Assembly: GCF_000192435.1 (NCBI RefSeq)
Contig: NZ_AEUD01000012.1
Coordinates: 62,001-126,000 of the forward strand
Length of the DNA: 64,000 nt
Direction: 5' to 3'
DNA from: Gordonia neofelifaecis NRRL B-59395
GTDB lineage: Bacteria > Actinomycetota > Actinomycetes > Mycobacteriales > Mycobacteriaceae
Position 1 is the first letter of the stretch. The number at the start of each line of letters is the position of its first letter. Positions 44,000 through 53,114 of the stretch are shown here, in pieces. The position numbers were made by a program, and so were the translations under genes. The notes below the pieces were generated by a model. It was not told the origin of the DNA. It was given only the letters and a program-made list of their open reading frames with translations, and did no database searches.

Positions 44000-44869
44000 A
44001 TGCCTCTTCGCCACCTGCTGCGGACCGCGTTCGTCGTCTTCGCAGCCCTCATCACTGCACTCCCGTTCGTCGCCGCACCCGCGCACGCCGCACCGGTCGA
44101 CGCAGTACCGCGCGCTCAGATCCAGGCCGGCGCCTCGGACGTGAGTGTGAGGGTCTTCAACGCCACCGTCGCCGCCGAGCCCGGCTACCTGGTGATCCGG
44201 AATCGGGCAGGCGCCGAGATCGAGCGGTTCCCGCTGGCCTTCATCGCGCCCGACGACCGGTCGTATCCGATCGACGCATCCGTCTCCGGGAACGTCGCCC
44301 GCCTGACGCCGTCCACCGATGCCGCCCGCTCGACGTCGACCGACGCGGTTCTCGTCGACCAGGGCTTCGGCACCGATTCCAACGGATTCAAGTCGAAGTG
44401 GGAGCGCGACGACGCCGCACTCTCGCGACTCACCAAGGAGGTCACCACCGGCGCCACGGTGTCGACCGTGATCGGCGCGGCCCTCGGCGCCGTCCTCGGC
44501 GGCCTGGCGGGATGCTTCGTCCTCGCGGCCACCGGGCCGCTCGGCTGCTTCTTCGCGGGCGTGCCGCTGGGTGCGGCCGCGGGCGCGGGTCTCGGGATCA
44601 TCATCTCCGGCGGCGTCGCGGGCGCTGCGGTGATCCACTACTTCGACACCATCAATCGGCCGTTCAAGACCGTGCCGACCACGACGTCGACGTCGTCCAC
44701 CGCCTCGAGCAGTTCCACCCGATCGAGCACGGCGAGCGCGCCGACGACCAAGCGGACCCCGGCCGCCGCGTCGGCATCGTCGAAGCCCGCACCGTCGGAG
44801 ACCTCCTCGAGGTCGGCAGCGCGAAGCACGTCGAGCGTGCCGGTCCTGCCGCTGCCTGTCGTCCGTTAG
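44000..44869 (+). CDS. Secreted glycine-zipper protein, paralogue 1 of 3
   Basis: 289 aa; ATG 44000 with GGAAAGG upstream. Signal peptide 1-30 (TALPFVAAPAHA). A beta-rich domain follows (VSVRVFNATVAAEPGYLVIR, then PLAFIAPDDRSYPIDASVSG), a charged SKWERDDAAL motif, and a glycine-zipper hydrophobic stretch (about 150-215; GAALGAVLGGLAGC) with two Cys, ending in YFDTINRPFK. Only this copy has a further ~65-residue Ser/Thr/Ala tail. The family resembles DUF8020-like exported proteins of Rhodococcus and Nocardia (tentative). Membrane insertion or pore formation is possible but unproven. Confidence 0.75.
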   Translation: MPLRHLLRTAFVVFAALITALPFVAAPAHAAPVDAVPRAQIQAGASDVSVRVFNATVAAEPGYLVIRNRAGAEIERFPLAFIAPDDRSYPIDASVSGNVARLTPSTDAARSTSTDAVLVDQGFGTDSNGFKSKWERDDAALSRLTKEVTTGATVSTVIGAALGAVLGGLAGCFVLAATGPLGCFFAGVPLGAAAGAGLGIIISGGVAGAAVIHYFDTINRPFKTVPTTTSTSSTASSSSTRSSTASAPTTKRTPAAASASSKPAPSETSSRSAARSTSSVPVLPLPVVR

Positions 44870-45012
44870 GACGCCTTTTCGCCTCAGCCGTCACAGGCCC
44901 CGCTCTTTCAGCGCAGACTCGGGCGTCTACGGCTTACTTTCTTCTCATCTTCGGTCACAACATCCGGTGTCGGCATGTGTGCGGGCTCCGTTGGCAGACG
45001 AGAGGGAAGATC

Positions 45013-45669
45013 ATGTCGATTCGAAGCGCGGCACGAGGGACATTCATCGCACTGATCGCGGTGCTGACGGCACTGCCGTTCCTGGCCGCCCCGGCGCACG
45101 CCTCACCTCCGGCGCCACCACGCGCCGAGGTCAGTACCACCGCCGACAGCGTCCACGTAACGATCTTCAACGGGACGCTGGCGGTCGAAGACGGTTCGCT
45201 GGTGTTCCGCAATCAGAGCGGGGCGGTGGTGGCGAACTATCCGCTCACCTTCGTCACGCCGGACGCTCGGAGTCATTCGATCGCAGCGACGGTCAACGGG
45301 GCCACGGCGACCCTCACTCCGCCGAAGAACGCCGCGGCATCGTTCCGCAACGACGTCGCCGACCGCGACGGATACCGGAGCAAGAAGGAGCGCGATGACG
45401 CCGCGCTCGCTCGCTTCAACTCCGAGATGGCCGCAGGCATGACGATCTCGACGATCATCGGCACCGCGATCGGTGCGGTGATCGGCGGCGTCGCCGCGGG
45501 CGTCCTATGCGGCGCGACCGCCACCCCGGCGATCATCGCCTGCATCCCGGTCGGCGCCGCACTCGGCGGCATCGCCGGAACGGTGATCGGCGGCGGCGGT
45601 TCGCTGATCAACTCCGCGATCCGCTACTTCACCACCATCAACTCGCCGTTCAAGAACGTCGGCCGCTGA
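45013..45669 (+). CDS. Secreted glycine-zipper protein, paralogue 2 of 3
   Basis: 218 aa. Signal peptide 1-30 (TALPFLAAPAHA), beta-rich domain (VHVTIFNGTLAVEDGSLVFR, then PLTFVTPDARSHSIAATVNG), YRSKKERDDAALARFNSEMA, and glycine zipper GTAIGAVIGGVAAG with two Cys 11 residues apart, closing with YFTTINSPFKNV. It lies 143 nt after paralogue 1 with its own leader, so each copy probably has its own promoter. A strong terminator follows. Confidence 0.75.
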   Translation: MSIRSAARGTFIALIAVLTALPFLAAPAHASPPAPPRAEVSTTADSVHVTIFNGTLAVEDGSLVFRNQSGAVVANYPLTFVTPDARSHSIAATVNGATATLTPPKNAAASFRNDVADRDGYRSKKERDDAALARFNSEMAAGMTISTIIGTAIGAVIGGVAAGVLCGATATPAIIACIPVGAALGGIAGTVIGGGGSLINSAIRYFTTINSPFKNVGR

Positions 45670-45677
45670 CGACTCGT

Positions 45678-45706
45678 GCCACGCCTCGCCGATCGCGAGG
45701 CGTGGC
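45678..45706 (+). terminator. Terminator after paralogue 2
   Basis: Perfect 12-bp stem GCCACGCCTCGC / GCGAGGCGTGGC with loop CGATC, starting 9 nt after the stop codon and followed by a T-containing tail (ttcgtcgt). Confidence 0.75.
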
Positions 45707-45872
45707 TTCGTCGTGTCCACGGCGACACCGGGCGTCTCGCCGCACTCGTCCGACATTCACGTGAAACTCATCGAAACGGCGCGAAATCACCTCATACCGG
45801 CACGAAATCTGACATGTTGGTCACGATCGGAAGTCGGGGCGGTCACAGTCACAGCCAAATGAGAGGTAGTTC

Positions 45873-46556
45873 ATGTCTCTGCGAAATCCGGTCCGCGGCC
45901 TGTTCATCGTCTTGCTGACCGCCGTCACGGCACTGCCGTTCCTCGCCGCGCCCGCGCACGCTGCACCCGGGGACGGGCGAGTCGGTGCGAACGTCCAGAC
46001 CGACCGGGATCAGGTCCGGATCCGACTCCTCAACGGCAGCCTCGGCATCGATGGCGGCTACCTGGTGTACCGCAACGACGCCGGCACCGTCGTTGATCGC
46101 ACTGCGCTGAACTACATCGCACCCGACAATCGGACCTACCCGATCGATGCCGCGGTCAACGGTCGCGTCGCGACTCTCACACCGTCCAAGGACGCCTCGC
46201 GGTCCGTCGCCACCGACGCGGCACTGTTGAGGAAGACCGACGTCGCGGACAAGGACGGCTACCGGTCGAAGAAGGAACGTGACGACGCGGCGCTGGCCCG
46301 CTTCAACTCGGAGATGGCCGCATCGATGACGATCTCGACCATCGTCGGCACGGCGATCGGCGTCGTTCTGGGCGGATTCGCCGGGTGCGTGCTGACCCTG
46401 CCGATCGGCTGCCTCCCCGGCCTCACCGCAGGTGCCGGCCTCGGCGGCATCGCGGGCACCGTCGTCGGCGGCGGGGGCAGCGCGATCGCCGCGGGTCAGC
46501 GCTACTTCGACACCATCAACCGGCCCTTCCGGAATGTGAAGCCGAACCGTCGCTGA
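45873..46556 (+). CDS. Secreted glycine-zipper protein, paralogue 3 of 3
   Basis: 227 aa; ATG 45873 with GAGAGG upstream. Signal peptide 1-30 (TALPFLAAPAHA), beta-rich domain (VRIRLLNGSLGIDGGYLVYR, then LNYIAPDNRTYPIDAAVNG), YRSKKERDDAALARFNSEMA (as in paralogue 2), and glycine zipper GTAIGVVLGGFAGC with a second Cys 8 residues on, closing with YFDTINRPFRNV. Convergent with tilS, stops 3 nt apart. Its promoter region contains repeated GTCACA/G motifs. Confidence 0.75.
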   Translation: MSLRNPVRGLFIVLLTAVTALPFLAAPAHAAPGDGRVGANVQTDRDQVRIRLLNGSLGIDGGYLVYRNDAGTVVDRTALNYIAPDNRTYPIDAAVNGRVATLTPSKDASRSVATDAALLRKTDVADKDGYRSKKERDDAALARFNSEMAASMTISTIVGTAIGVVLGGFAGCVLTLPIGCLPGLTAGAGLGGIAGTVVGGGGSAIAAGQRYFDTINRPFRNVKPNRR

Positions 46557-46559
46557 CCG

Positions 46560-47513
46560 TCATCTCGACATCCGCTGCGCGTGCAGCCGCCCGGCCCGCC
46601 TCGTCACGACGAGGCGGGCCGTCGCGTCTCCGCCCACCGCGATCGGCCCCTGGCCGTGCCAGTCGGTGACGAGCGCACCGATCGACGCGACCACTCGGTA
46701 GGACGGTTCCGGGGCCCCGACCGACTGCAGCCAGCCGCGCAGCACCCGGGTCCGCAACGCCGTCGGCGCCGATTCCAACGGCTCCAGATCCAACACGCGG
46801 CCGTACGCGCACTCTGCCAGCAGGTCTGCGGCCGGACCGTCGAGCGCGTCCGCGTCCGCCTGCAACTGCGCCGCCGTCCGGGCGAGCGCTTCGGCGACAC
46901 CGCCGCCCAGCACGTCCTCGAGCAGTGGGAGCACCTCGCTGCGCACCCTGACGCGGGTGAATCCGGGGTCGACGTTGTGCGGGTCGTCCCAGATCGGCAG
47001 TCCCCAGTCCGCGCACGCCTCGCGCGTCTGCGCACGGCGCAGACCGAGCAGCGGTCGTCCCCACGGTGCCGACCACTCGCTCATCCCGGACAGCGAGCGC
47101 GCACCGGAGCCCCGCCCGAGGCCGAGGAGGACCGTCTCGGCCTGATCGTCGAGCGTGTGCCCGAGCAACACCGGCCGGCCGCCTCGCGCCGCGCGCAGTG
47201 CGTCGTAGCGTGCGGTACGCGCCGCGGCCTCGGGACCGCCCGCGCTGCCGACCTCGACAGTCCGGACCTCCGCGGTCGCCCCCGACTCGCGCGCCGCGGC
47301 GGCCGCCCGCGCAGCCACCTCCGCAGAACCCGCCTGCAGCCCGTGGTCGACGACCACCGCATGCACGACCAGCCGCGCCCGCACCGCGGCCGCGGTGAGT
47401 GCGAGGGAGTCCGCGCCGCCCGACAACGCGACGCAAACCGGGCCGTCGTCGAGGAAGCGGTCGGCGAATCCACGGACCGCGCCGACCAACAGCTGCTGGG
47501 TCCGACGACTCAT
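46560..47513 (-). CDS. tilS: tRNA(Ile)-lysidine synthetase
   Basis: 317 aa, the short actinobacterial form. PP-loop SGGADS at 31-36, DHGLQAGS, LGHTLDDQAETVLLGLGRGS and WGRPLLGLRR. Modifies C34 of tRNA-Ile(CAU) to lysidine using lysine and ATP so that it reads AUA. It follows the metalloprotease gene by 40 nt. A terminator for the convergent paralogue 3 is embedded in its 3' coding end. Confidence 0.93.
   Translation of the reverse strand: MSRRTQQLLVGAVRGFADRFLDDGPVCVALSGGADSLALTAAAVRARLVVHAVVVDHGLQAGSAEVAARAAAAARESGATAEVRTVEVGSAGGPEAAARTARYDALRAARGGRPVLLGHTLDDQAETVLLGLGRGSGARSLSGMSEWSAPWGRPLLGLRRAQTREACADWGLPIWDDPHNVDPGFTRVRVRSEVLPLLEDVLGGGVAEALARTAAQLQADADALDGPAADLLAECAYGRVLDLEPLESAPTALRTRVLRGWLQSVGAPEPSYRVVASIGALVTDWHGQGPIAVGGDATARLVVTRRAGRLHAQRMSR
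46592..46621 (+). terminator. Terminator of paralogue 3 inside the tilS coding end
   Basis: 14-bp perfect GC-rich stem (CGGCCCGCCTCGTC and complement) around AC, 36 nt after the paralogue 3 stop. It is within the last ~20 codons of tilS on the opposite strand, so the two genes share this DNA. Confidence 0.6.
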
Positions 47514-47553
47514 CGGACCCGACCGCCGAACCGATCGCGGGCGCCCACCGACG

Positions 47554-48687
47554 TCAGCTGAGCACTCGCTCGATCCACTGATCCGGTTCGTCGATCTCGG
47601 TCATGCGCGGCATCGTCTCCGCCGACGTCCAGACGGTGTTGAACAGGTCCATGCCGACACGGTCGACGACGTGATCGACGAAGGCCTTGCCGCGGATGTA
47701 CTGAGCCATCTTCGCGTCCATCCCGATCAGCGCGCGGATCAGTCGCTGCAGCGGATTCTTCGGTGCACTGCGCCGCTGATCGAAGGCCGCTCGGATGGCG
47801 GCGACCGTCGGCACCTGCGCCGGACCGACCGCGTCCATCACATGATCGGCGTGGCCCTCGAGGAGCGTGCCGAGCACCAGGACCCGCTCGAACGCCTCGT
47901 ACTGCTCGGGCGACTGCAGCAGCTGCATCAGCCCGATCACGCCCTTCTCACGCGGCTTGTCGCTGCGGAGCGCGCCGGTCACGCGTGAGACGAGGTCCGT
48001 CACCGACTCGTCCTCGTCGCCGGTGAGGGCGCCGATGTTGCTGCGCATGTAATCGGTGAGCCATGGATTGGCGGAGAACTGGACGCGATGGGTCACCTCG
48101 TGGAGGCAGACCCACAGACGGAAATCGGAGGGGTCCACGCGCAGCTGTCGCTCCACCGCGATGATGTTCGGCGCCACCAGCATCAGGACGCCCGGCTCAC
48201 CGGTCTCGGGATCGAGGCTGAACGGGTCGTACTGGCCGAGGATCGCACTCGACAGGAACGCGAGGAGGCCACCCGCCTGCGCCCCGGCGATCTTCCCCGT
48301 GACGCCGGTCCCGTGCGGCTTGATCTCCGGTTGCTGAGCCACCAGCCCCTCGTCGCTGAGCATCGCGGGCATCGACCTCGCCGCGGCGTCGATCCAGCCC
48401 GAGCGATCGAGGATCTGCGCGGTCGGCACCGCGAGTCCGTCGGCCAACCCGGTGACTTCGCGCACCGGCGCCTCCGCGCGCACCGCGGCATCCGCCAGCT
48501 CGGCCCGGGCACGATCCGCGGTGTACCGGGTGACTCGCGGGCCGGGTCGCGCGATGCGCTTGCCGACTGTCGCCGCCAGCCCCCAGTCGATGTTCTCGAT
48601 CGGCGACGCCCCCTCGTCCCGATCACCGCCGCCCGAAACTCCGGTCACCGGATCGCCGGCCGCCGAACTCTCCGCAACACTGCTCAC
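47554..48687 (-). CDS. Zinc-dependent metalloprotease (DUF2342 family)
   Basis: 377 aa. Zinc site LHEVTHRVQF (HExxH, about residue 195), with third-ligand region LLEGHADHVMDAVGP and the conserved start IDWGLAATVGKRIARPGP. DUF2342 proteins (Rv3626c type) are predicted zinc hydrolases of unknown substrate, found in actinobacteria next to tilS and dacB, exactly as here. No signal peptide: cytoplasmic. Confidence 0.88.
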   Translation of the reverse strand: MSSVAESSAAGDPVTGVSGGGDRDEGASPIENIDWGLAATVGKRIARPGPRVTRYTADRARAELADAAVRAEAPVREVTGLADGLAVPTAQILDRSGWIDAAARSMPAMLSDEGLVAQQPEIKPHGTGVTGKIAGAQAGGLLAFLSSAILGQYDPFSLDPETGEPGVLMLVAPNIIAVERQLRVDPSDFRLWVCLHEVTHRVQFSANPWLTDYMRSNIGALTGDEDESVTDLVSRVTGALRSDKPREKGVIGLMQLLQSPEQYEAFERVLVLGTLLEGHADHVMDAVGPAQVPTVAAIRAAFDQRRSAPKNPLQRLIRALIGMDAKMAQYIRGKAFVDHVVDRVGMDLFNTVWTSAETMPRMTEIDEPDQWIERVLS

Positions 48688-48706
48688 AATCGTTCCTTCC
48701 GGTCGG

Positions 48707-50095
48707 TCAGCTTCGACAGCCGCAGTCGCGGAGCGCGCCGACCACCGCGTCTACGGCGGGGCGGGCGTCAGCGGGCGAGGTGCCCCCGGAGATCATCGCG
48801 AACGAGAGCACCCGGCCGTCGACTGTCTGCACTATTCCGGTCAACGAACTGACGCCGGTCAATGTTCCGGTCTTACCGCGGACCCAGCCCGCGCCGTCGG
48901 TGAGCTTCGGGTCGAAACGATCGGACAGCGTGCCCGTTCCGTGGGCGACCGGGAGCGAGTCGAGCAGCGAGCGCAGCTTCGGCTGCCCGTCGCCCGCCGC
49001 CGAGGACATCAGCTCGTCGAGCAGCGATGCCGGGACGCGGTCGGAGTACGACAGCCCCGAGGAGTCGACCAGCGTCGCGGTCCGGGCCGCGAAGCCGTTC
49101 TTGCTCAGCGTCGCCAGGACCGCCTGCGATCCGCCCTCGATACTCGCCTCGCCGCCGGTGGCGCGCGCGAGCTCGATGCCCAGGGACTCGGCGAGGACGT
49201 TGTCGCTGTACCGCATCATGTCGCCGACGCGGACGGTCAGCGGCGCCGACTGCACCGAAGCGATCTCCGGCGCGGCCGACGGCGCGGTCGCCTCGGTGAC
49301 CGGACTGTTCAGCCCGAGCTCGTCCGCGAGGGCCCGGCCGGCGTCGAGCGCAGGCTCGGTCGTGCGCGGCGAGTACTCCTCGCTCGGCTTGATGCGTCCG
49401 CCGTCCACCATCAACGACTCGATGGGCGCGATGTCGCCGCCTTCGATGTCACGTCGATCCCACGTCGGCTGCATGGTCGGTCCGGTGAACAGCGAGGTGT
49501 CCACCGCGATCGACGTGACCTTGCGCCCGCTGCGCTTGATCTGCGCGGCGAGTTCGGAGAGGTGGCCGGGGTCCGAGTAGAACGAGGTCTCCCCGACCGG
49601 CGTCGAGGTGAGCGTCGGATCGCCGGCTCCGACAAGGATCGCCTCGCCGTCCGACCCGAGGACCACCTTGGTGGTCACCCGCGAGTCGTGCGGCAGCGCC
49701 AGCAGCACCGCCGACGCGGTGAGGATCTTCGCGTTGGATGCGGGCACGCGCGGCTCGGCCGCACCCTGCGACCAGAGGACCTGGCCGGTGAGTGGGTCCG
49801 ACACCTCGCCGGTCAGCTTGCCGAGCGCGGGATCCTTCAGCGGCGTGGCGAGCGCCTTCTGCACCCCGCGCGGGGTCGGCGCCGGCGCATTCGATGAGAC
49901 GGGCACGATGCTCGGCTGCACGGTGGCGGCGGCGGGCCGCGCCGGCGTTCCCGCCGGGACCGGATCGGCCCGGTTCTGATACATCCACCACCCGGCGCCC
50001 GCGCCCGCTGCCAGCAGGAGGACGAGGACCACGATCAGGATCCAGCGCAGCACTTTGCGCGGCCGACGGACGGCAGAACTTGTCGGCTGGGCCAC
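48707..50095 (-). CDS. dacB: D-alanyl-D-alanine carboxypeptidase/endopeptidase (PBP4 type)
   Basis: 462 aa from GTG 50095 (GGAGG 4 nt upstream); the frame stays open further upstream, opposite ppa, and that extension is rejected. Transmembrane anchor about 15-37, Pro/Ala linker, then the penicillin-binding fold: SxxK in [12 protein letters not shown], SxN in [10 protein letters not shown] and KTGT in [11 protein letters not shown]. Trims peptidoglycan stem peptides outside the membrane. Divergent from ppa (102 nt). Confidence 0.92.
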   Translation of the reverse strand: MAQPTSSAVRRPRKVLRWILIVVLVLLLAAGAGAGWWMYQNRADPVPAGTPARPAAATVQPSIVPVSSNAPAPTPRGVQKALATPLKDPALGKLTGEVSDPLTGQVLWSQGAAEPRVPASNAKILTASAVLLALPHDSRVTTKVVLGSDGEAILVGAGDPTLTSTPVGETSFYSDPGHLSELAAQIKRSGRKVTSIAVDTSLFTGPTMQPTWDRRDIEGGDIAPIESLMVDGGRIKPSEEYSPRTTEPALDAGRALADELGLNSPVTEATAPSAAPEIASVQSAPLTVRVGDMMRYSDNVLAESLGIELARATGGEASIEGGSQAVLATLSKNGFAARTATLVDSSGLSYSDRVPASLLDELMSSAAGDGQPKLRSLLDSLPVAHGTGTLSDRFDPKLTDGAGWVRGKTGTLTGVSSLTGIVQTVDGRVLSFAMISGGTSPADARPAVDAVVGALRDCGCRS

Positions 50096-50197
50096 GTATC
50101 CTCCGGTCTGGGGTCTGCGATCGACGGAGTTAACAGTATCCTTGACAGCCGTCGAAGCAATTTCTGGACAGTCCCACGCGCGAATGCAGGAGGCAGC

Positions 50198-50677
50198 ATG
50201 GAGTTCGAAGTCACCATCGAGATCCCCAAGGGTGGCCGTAACAAGTACGAGGTCGATCACGAGACCGGCAAGGTCTACCTCGATCGATACCTCTACACGC
50301 CGATGGGCTACCCGGCCGACTACGGCTACATCGACCACACTCTCGGTGAGGACGGCGACCCGCTGGACGCGATGGTCCTGCTGCCGGAGTCGGTCTTCCC
50401 CGGCGTCATCGTGAAGGCTCGCATCGTCGGCATGTACACCATGACCGACGAGGCCGGCGGCGACGACAAGTTGCTGGCCGTGCCTGCCGGCGATCCCCGC
50501 TGGGATCACATCCAGGACGTGAACGACGTCAACGAGTTCGAGCTGAAGGCCATCGCGCACTTCTTCGAGCACTACAAGGACCTCGAGCCGGGCAAGGAAG
50601 TCACCCCCGGCGGCTGGGTCGGCAAGGCCGAGGCGGCGAAGGTCGCACAGGCTGCGGTCGACCGCTACCAGGGCTGA
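50198..50677 (+). CDS. ppa: Inorganic pyrophosphatase
   Basis: 159 aa soluble family I enzyme. Metal-binding [14 protein letters not shown], substrate-binding [15 protein letters not shown] and [17 protein letters not shown] precedes the ATG. Removes pyrophosphate made in biosynthesis. Followed by a strong 21-bp hairpin terminator. Confidence 0.97.
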   Translation: MEFEVTIEIPKGGRNKYEVDHETGKVYLDRYLYTPMGYPADYGYIDHTLGEDGDPLDAMVLLPESVFPGVIVKARIVGMYTMTDEAGGDDKLLAVPAGDPRWDHIQDVNDVNEFELKAIAHFFEHYKDLEPGKEVTPGGWVGKAEAAKVAQAAVDRYQG

Positions 50678-50695
50678 CCGCCCGCATAGCGAAGA

Positions 50696-50742
50696 ACTTC
50701 GGGTCACGAACCGGCGTCTCACGCCGGTTCGTGACCCGAAGT
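50696..50742. terminator. Bidirectional terminator between ppa and the MFS gene
   Basis: 21-bp perfect stem (ACTTCGGGTCACGAACCGGC...) with loop TCTCA, 19 nt after the ppa stop and 11 nt past the convergent MFS stop. CTTTCT follows on the plus strand; on the minus strand it is followed by CTTC. Confidence 0.85.
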
Positions 50743-50752
50743 CTTTCTGCGT

Positions 50753-52444
50753 TCAGTCCGCGGCCACCGGCTCGGGGTCGTCGTCCTTCTTGGCGGGGGA
50801 CTCGCCGCGCCGCAGGGACACCTCGGACCAGGTGATGGTGCCGATGATCGCCAGGACCGACAGGATCGAGACCGACAGGAACACCCGGTCCATCGAATCG
50901 GCGAATCCCTGCTTGATCGGCTGAGCCAACGCGTCCGGGAGCTTCTCGATGACGGAGGTGTCCTTCATCGCCGCGGACGATCCGTCCGCGTTGGGATCCT
51001 GCGCCGCCGCGATGAGAGACTTGCCGAAGGCCGCGACCTGCGGATCCTGGCTCGTCGCCGCCTCCTGCACCGCGACGCTGAACTCGGGTGTCCCCGACGC
51101 CGCCTGGAGTTCGTTCGCGATGTTCGGCCCCATCGACGAGAACAGCAGCGAGAAGAACACGGCCACACCCAACGTGCCGCCGATCTGCCGGAAGAAGGTC
51201 GCCGTGCCCGTCGCCATACCGGTGTCGCGCACCGGGAGGATGCTCTGCATCGCCAGCATCAGCGGCTGCATCAGATTGCCGAGACCGAAGCCGAGTCCGG
51301 CAGCGGCGAGCATCACGAGGTACAGCGGCGTCGACGTGTCGACGTAGTGCAGCACGAACGACATCAGCGTGATCAGGATCGAGCCGATGATCGGGAACAC
51401 CTTGTAGCGTCCGGTCCGCGAGATCAGCTGGCCCGCCATGATCGAACCGATCATCATGCCGGCCACCATCGGCAGCATCTGCAGCCCGGCTACCATCGGG
51501 CTCGAACCGCGCAGCACCTGGAAGTACTGCGGCAGCATCGAGATGCCGCCGAACATCACCGCGCCCACGATCAGCGAGACGATGATGCCCTGCGCGAAGA
51601 CACGGTTCTTGAACACTCGGAGCGGGATGATCGCCTCGTCGCCCATCTTGTTCTCGATGAGGATGAACGCCGCGATGCCCGCCGCACCGATCGCGTAGCA
51701 GAGGATGCTGTTCAGCGAGGTCCAGCCCCAGTCGCGGCCCTGCTCGGCGACGATCAGCAGTGGTGCGACCGCGACGGCGACGGCGGTCGCGCCCCAGTAG
51801 TCCGTGCGATGCCCGGTCAGCTTCTGCTGCGGGTAGTTCAGCACCTTGTAGACGACGACCAGCGCCACCAGGCCGATCGGCACGTTCACCAGGAACACCC
51901 AACGCCAGCCCGCCACGCCGAGGATCGAGTTCGCGCCGGCCAGGAATCCGCCGAGCACCGGCCCGAGGACGCTCGAGGTGCCGAAGACCGCCAGGAAGTA
52001 GCCCTGGTACTTGGCACGTTCGAGCGGGGTGACGATGTCGGCGATGGTCGTGATCGCCAGGGTGAACAGACCGCCCGCGCCGAGACCCTGTAGGGCGCGG
52101 AATCCGGCCAGCTCGTACATCGATGTCGACATGCTGCACAGCAGGGAGCCGATGATGAAGATGGTGATCGCGAGCAGGAAGAACTGCTTGCGGCCGTAGA
52201 TGTCCGAGAGTTTGCCGTACAGCGGCGTCACGATCGTCGACGTCACCAGGTACGCCGTGGTGACCCAGGCCTGCAGGTCATAGCCGTTGAGGTCGTCGGC
52301 GATGGTCCGGATGGACGTCGAGACGATGGTCTGATCGAGCGCGGCGAGGAACATGCCGATCATCAGGCCGCTCATGATCGTCAGCACTTGACGGTGAGTG
52401 AGGCCCTTGCCGGGGAAGTCCATGCCGGCGGCTGGTGAGCTCAT
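50753..52444 (-). CDS. DHA2-type MFS multidrug exporter (EmrB/QacA family)
   Basis: 563 aa with about 14 hydrophobic segments. GMFLAALDQTIVSTSIRTIA and YLVTSTIVTPLYGKLSDIYG (motif A region), FRALQGLGAGGLFTLAITTI, and GPVLGGFLAG (motif C) identify the DHA2 group. The ATG overlaps the MarR stop by 4 nt, so exporter and repressor form one operon. A long extracytoplasmic loop before the last helix (about 455-520) is typical of the group. Confidence 0.92.
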   Translation of the reverse strand: MSSPAAGMDFPGKGLTHRQVLTIMSGLMIGMFLAALDQTIVSTSIRTIADDLNGYDLQAWVTTAYLVTSTIVTPLYGKLSDIYGRKQFFLLAITIFIIGSLLCSMSTSMYELAGFRALQGLGAGGLFTLAITTIADIVTPLERAKYQGYFLAVFGTSSVLGPVLGGFLAGANSILGVAGWRWVFLVNVPIGLVALVVVYKVLNYPQQKLTGHRTDYWGATAVAVAVAPLLIVAEQGRDWGWTSLNSILCYAIGAAGIAAFILIENKMGDEAIIPLRVFKNRVFAQGIIVSLIVGAVMFGGISMLPQYFQVLRGSSPMVAGLQMLPMVAGMMIGSIMAGQLISRTGRYKVFPIIGSILITLMSFVLHYVDTSTPLYLVMLAAAGLGFGLGNLMQPLMLAMQSILPVRDTGMATGTATFFRQIGGTLGVAVFFSLLFSSMGPNIANELQAASGTPEFSVAVQEAATSQDPQVAAFGKSLIAAAQDPNADGSSAAMKDTSVIEKLPDALAQPIKQGFADSMDRVFLSVSILSVLAIIGTITWSEVSLRRGESPAKKDDDPEPVAAD

Positions 52445-52914
52445 GAGTCACCTTTCGAGGTACAGGGGGCGATTCGGGTTTCGACCGCGTCCACGAACCG
52501 GCCGAGAAGTTCGACGAACGTGTCGAACTCCTCGTCTGTCCAGTCCGCCACGGTCTCGCCGACGAGCCGTCGTCTCGACTCGGCGATCTCGCAGACCTTC
52601 GCATGACCGTCGTCGGTGAGGACCAGCCGTGACGCGCGCCCGTCTTCGGGGTGCGCCTCGCGCCGGACGAATCCTTCCTTCACCAACTGCGCGACGTGCC
52701 GACTGGTGGTCGACGGATCGGTGACCAGTCGTTCGGCGAGGTCGCGCGAGCGCATCGGGCCGTGCCGCAGGACGAAGAGCGCACGATAGGCGGCCGTCTC
52801 CACCGAACCGATCCGGTCGTTCCAGATGTCGGTGTGCAGGGCACGAGCCCGCAGCCGGGTGTACCGGCTGAGCGCGACGAACATCTCGTCGAGTCGCTCT
52901 GGCGTCGCCGTCAC
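52441..52914 (-). CDS. MarR family transcriptional regulator
   Basis: 157 aa from GTG 52914 (AAAGAGAG upstream); a TTG at 52941 lies inside the operator and is rejected. Winged helix at about 50-110 (RSRDLAERLVTDPSTTSRHV, then EDGRASRLVLTDDG wing). First gene of the operon with the EmrB/QacA exporter; likely represses both through the dyads just upstream until a drug or phenolic ligand binds. Confidence 0.88.
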   Translation of the reverse strand: MTATPERLDEMFVALSRYTRLRARALHTDIWNDRIGSVETAAYRALFVLRHGPMRSRDLAERLVTDPSTTSRHVAQLVKEGFVRREAHPEDGRASRLVLTDDGHAKVCEIAESRRRLVGETVADWTDEEFDTFVELLGRFVDAVETRIAPCTSKGDS

Positions 52915-52928
52915 GTCGTCTCTCTTTG

Positions 52929-52957
52929 TTGCAGTCTGCAATTAGTTGCGCTTTGCA
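52929..52957. promoter_or_regulatory. Twin MarR operator
   Basis: Perfect dyad TTGCA-gtc-TGCAA (52929-52941) and a related one TTGC-gcttt-GCAA (52945-52957), centres 16 nt apart, 15-43 nt before the MarR start. Spacing and symmetry fit binding of two MarR dimers over the promoter. Confidence 0.65.
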
Positions 52958-53114
52958 AGTATGAGACGGACACATTAGGACTGCAACCAGAATTTTCCGC
53001 CGATACGGGGCTTATCGCGCAAAACCGCTCGCAGCCGAAGACGCCGCGGGCCGAGACTGTGATGTCCCGGCCCGCGGCGCGATGGTCTGGCGTGTCGGCT
53101 CGCGCGCCGATCCC

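Noticed and set aside
50101-50722. N-terminal extension of dacB (frame open to 50722)
   Set aside because: The extension is antisense to ppa; GTG 50095 has a strong Shine-Dalgarno sequence and gives a normal membrane anchor.
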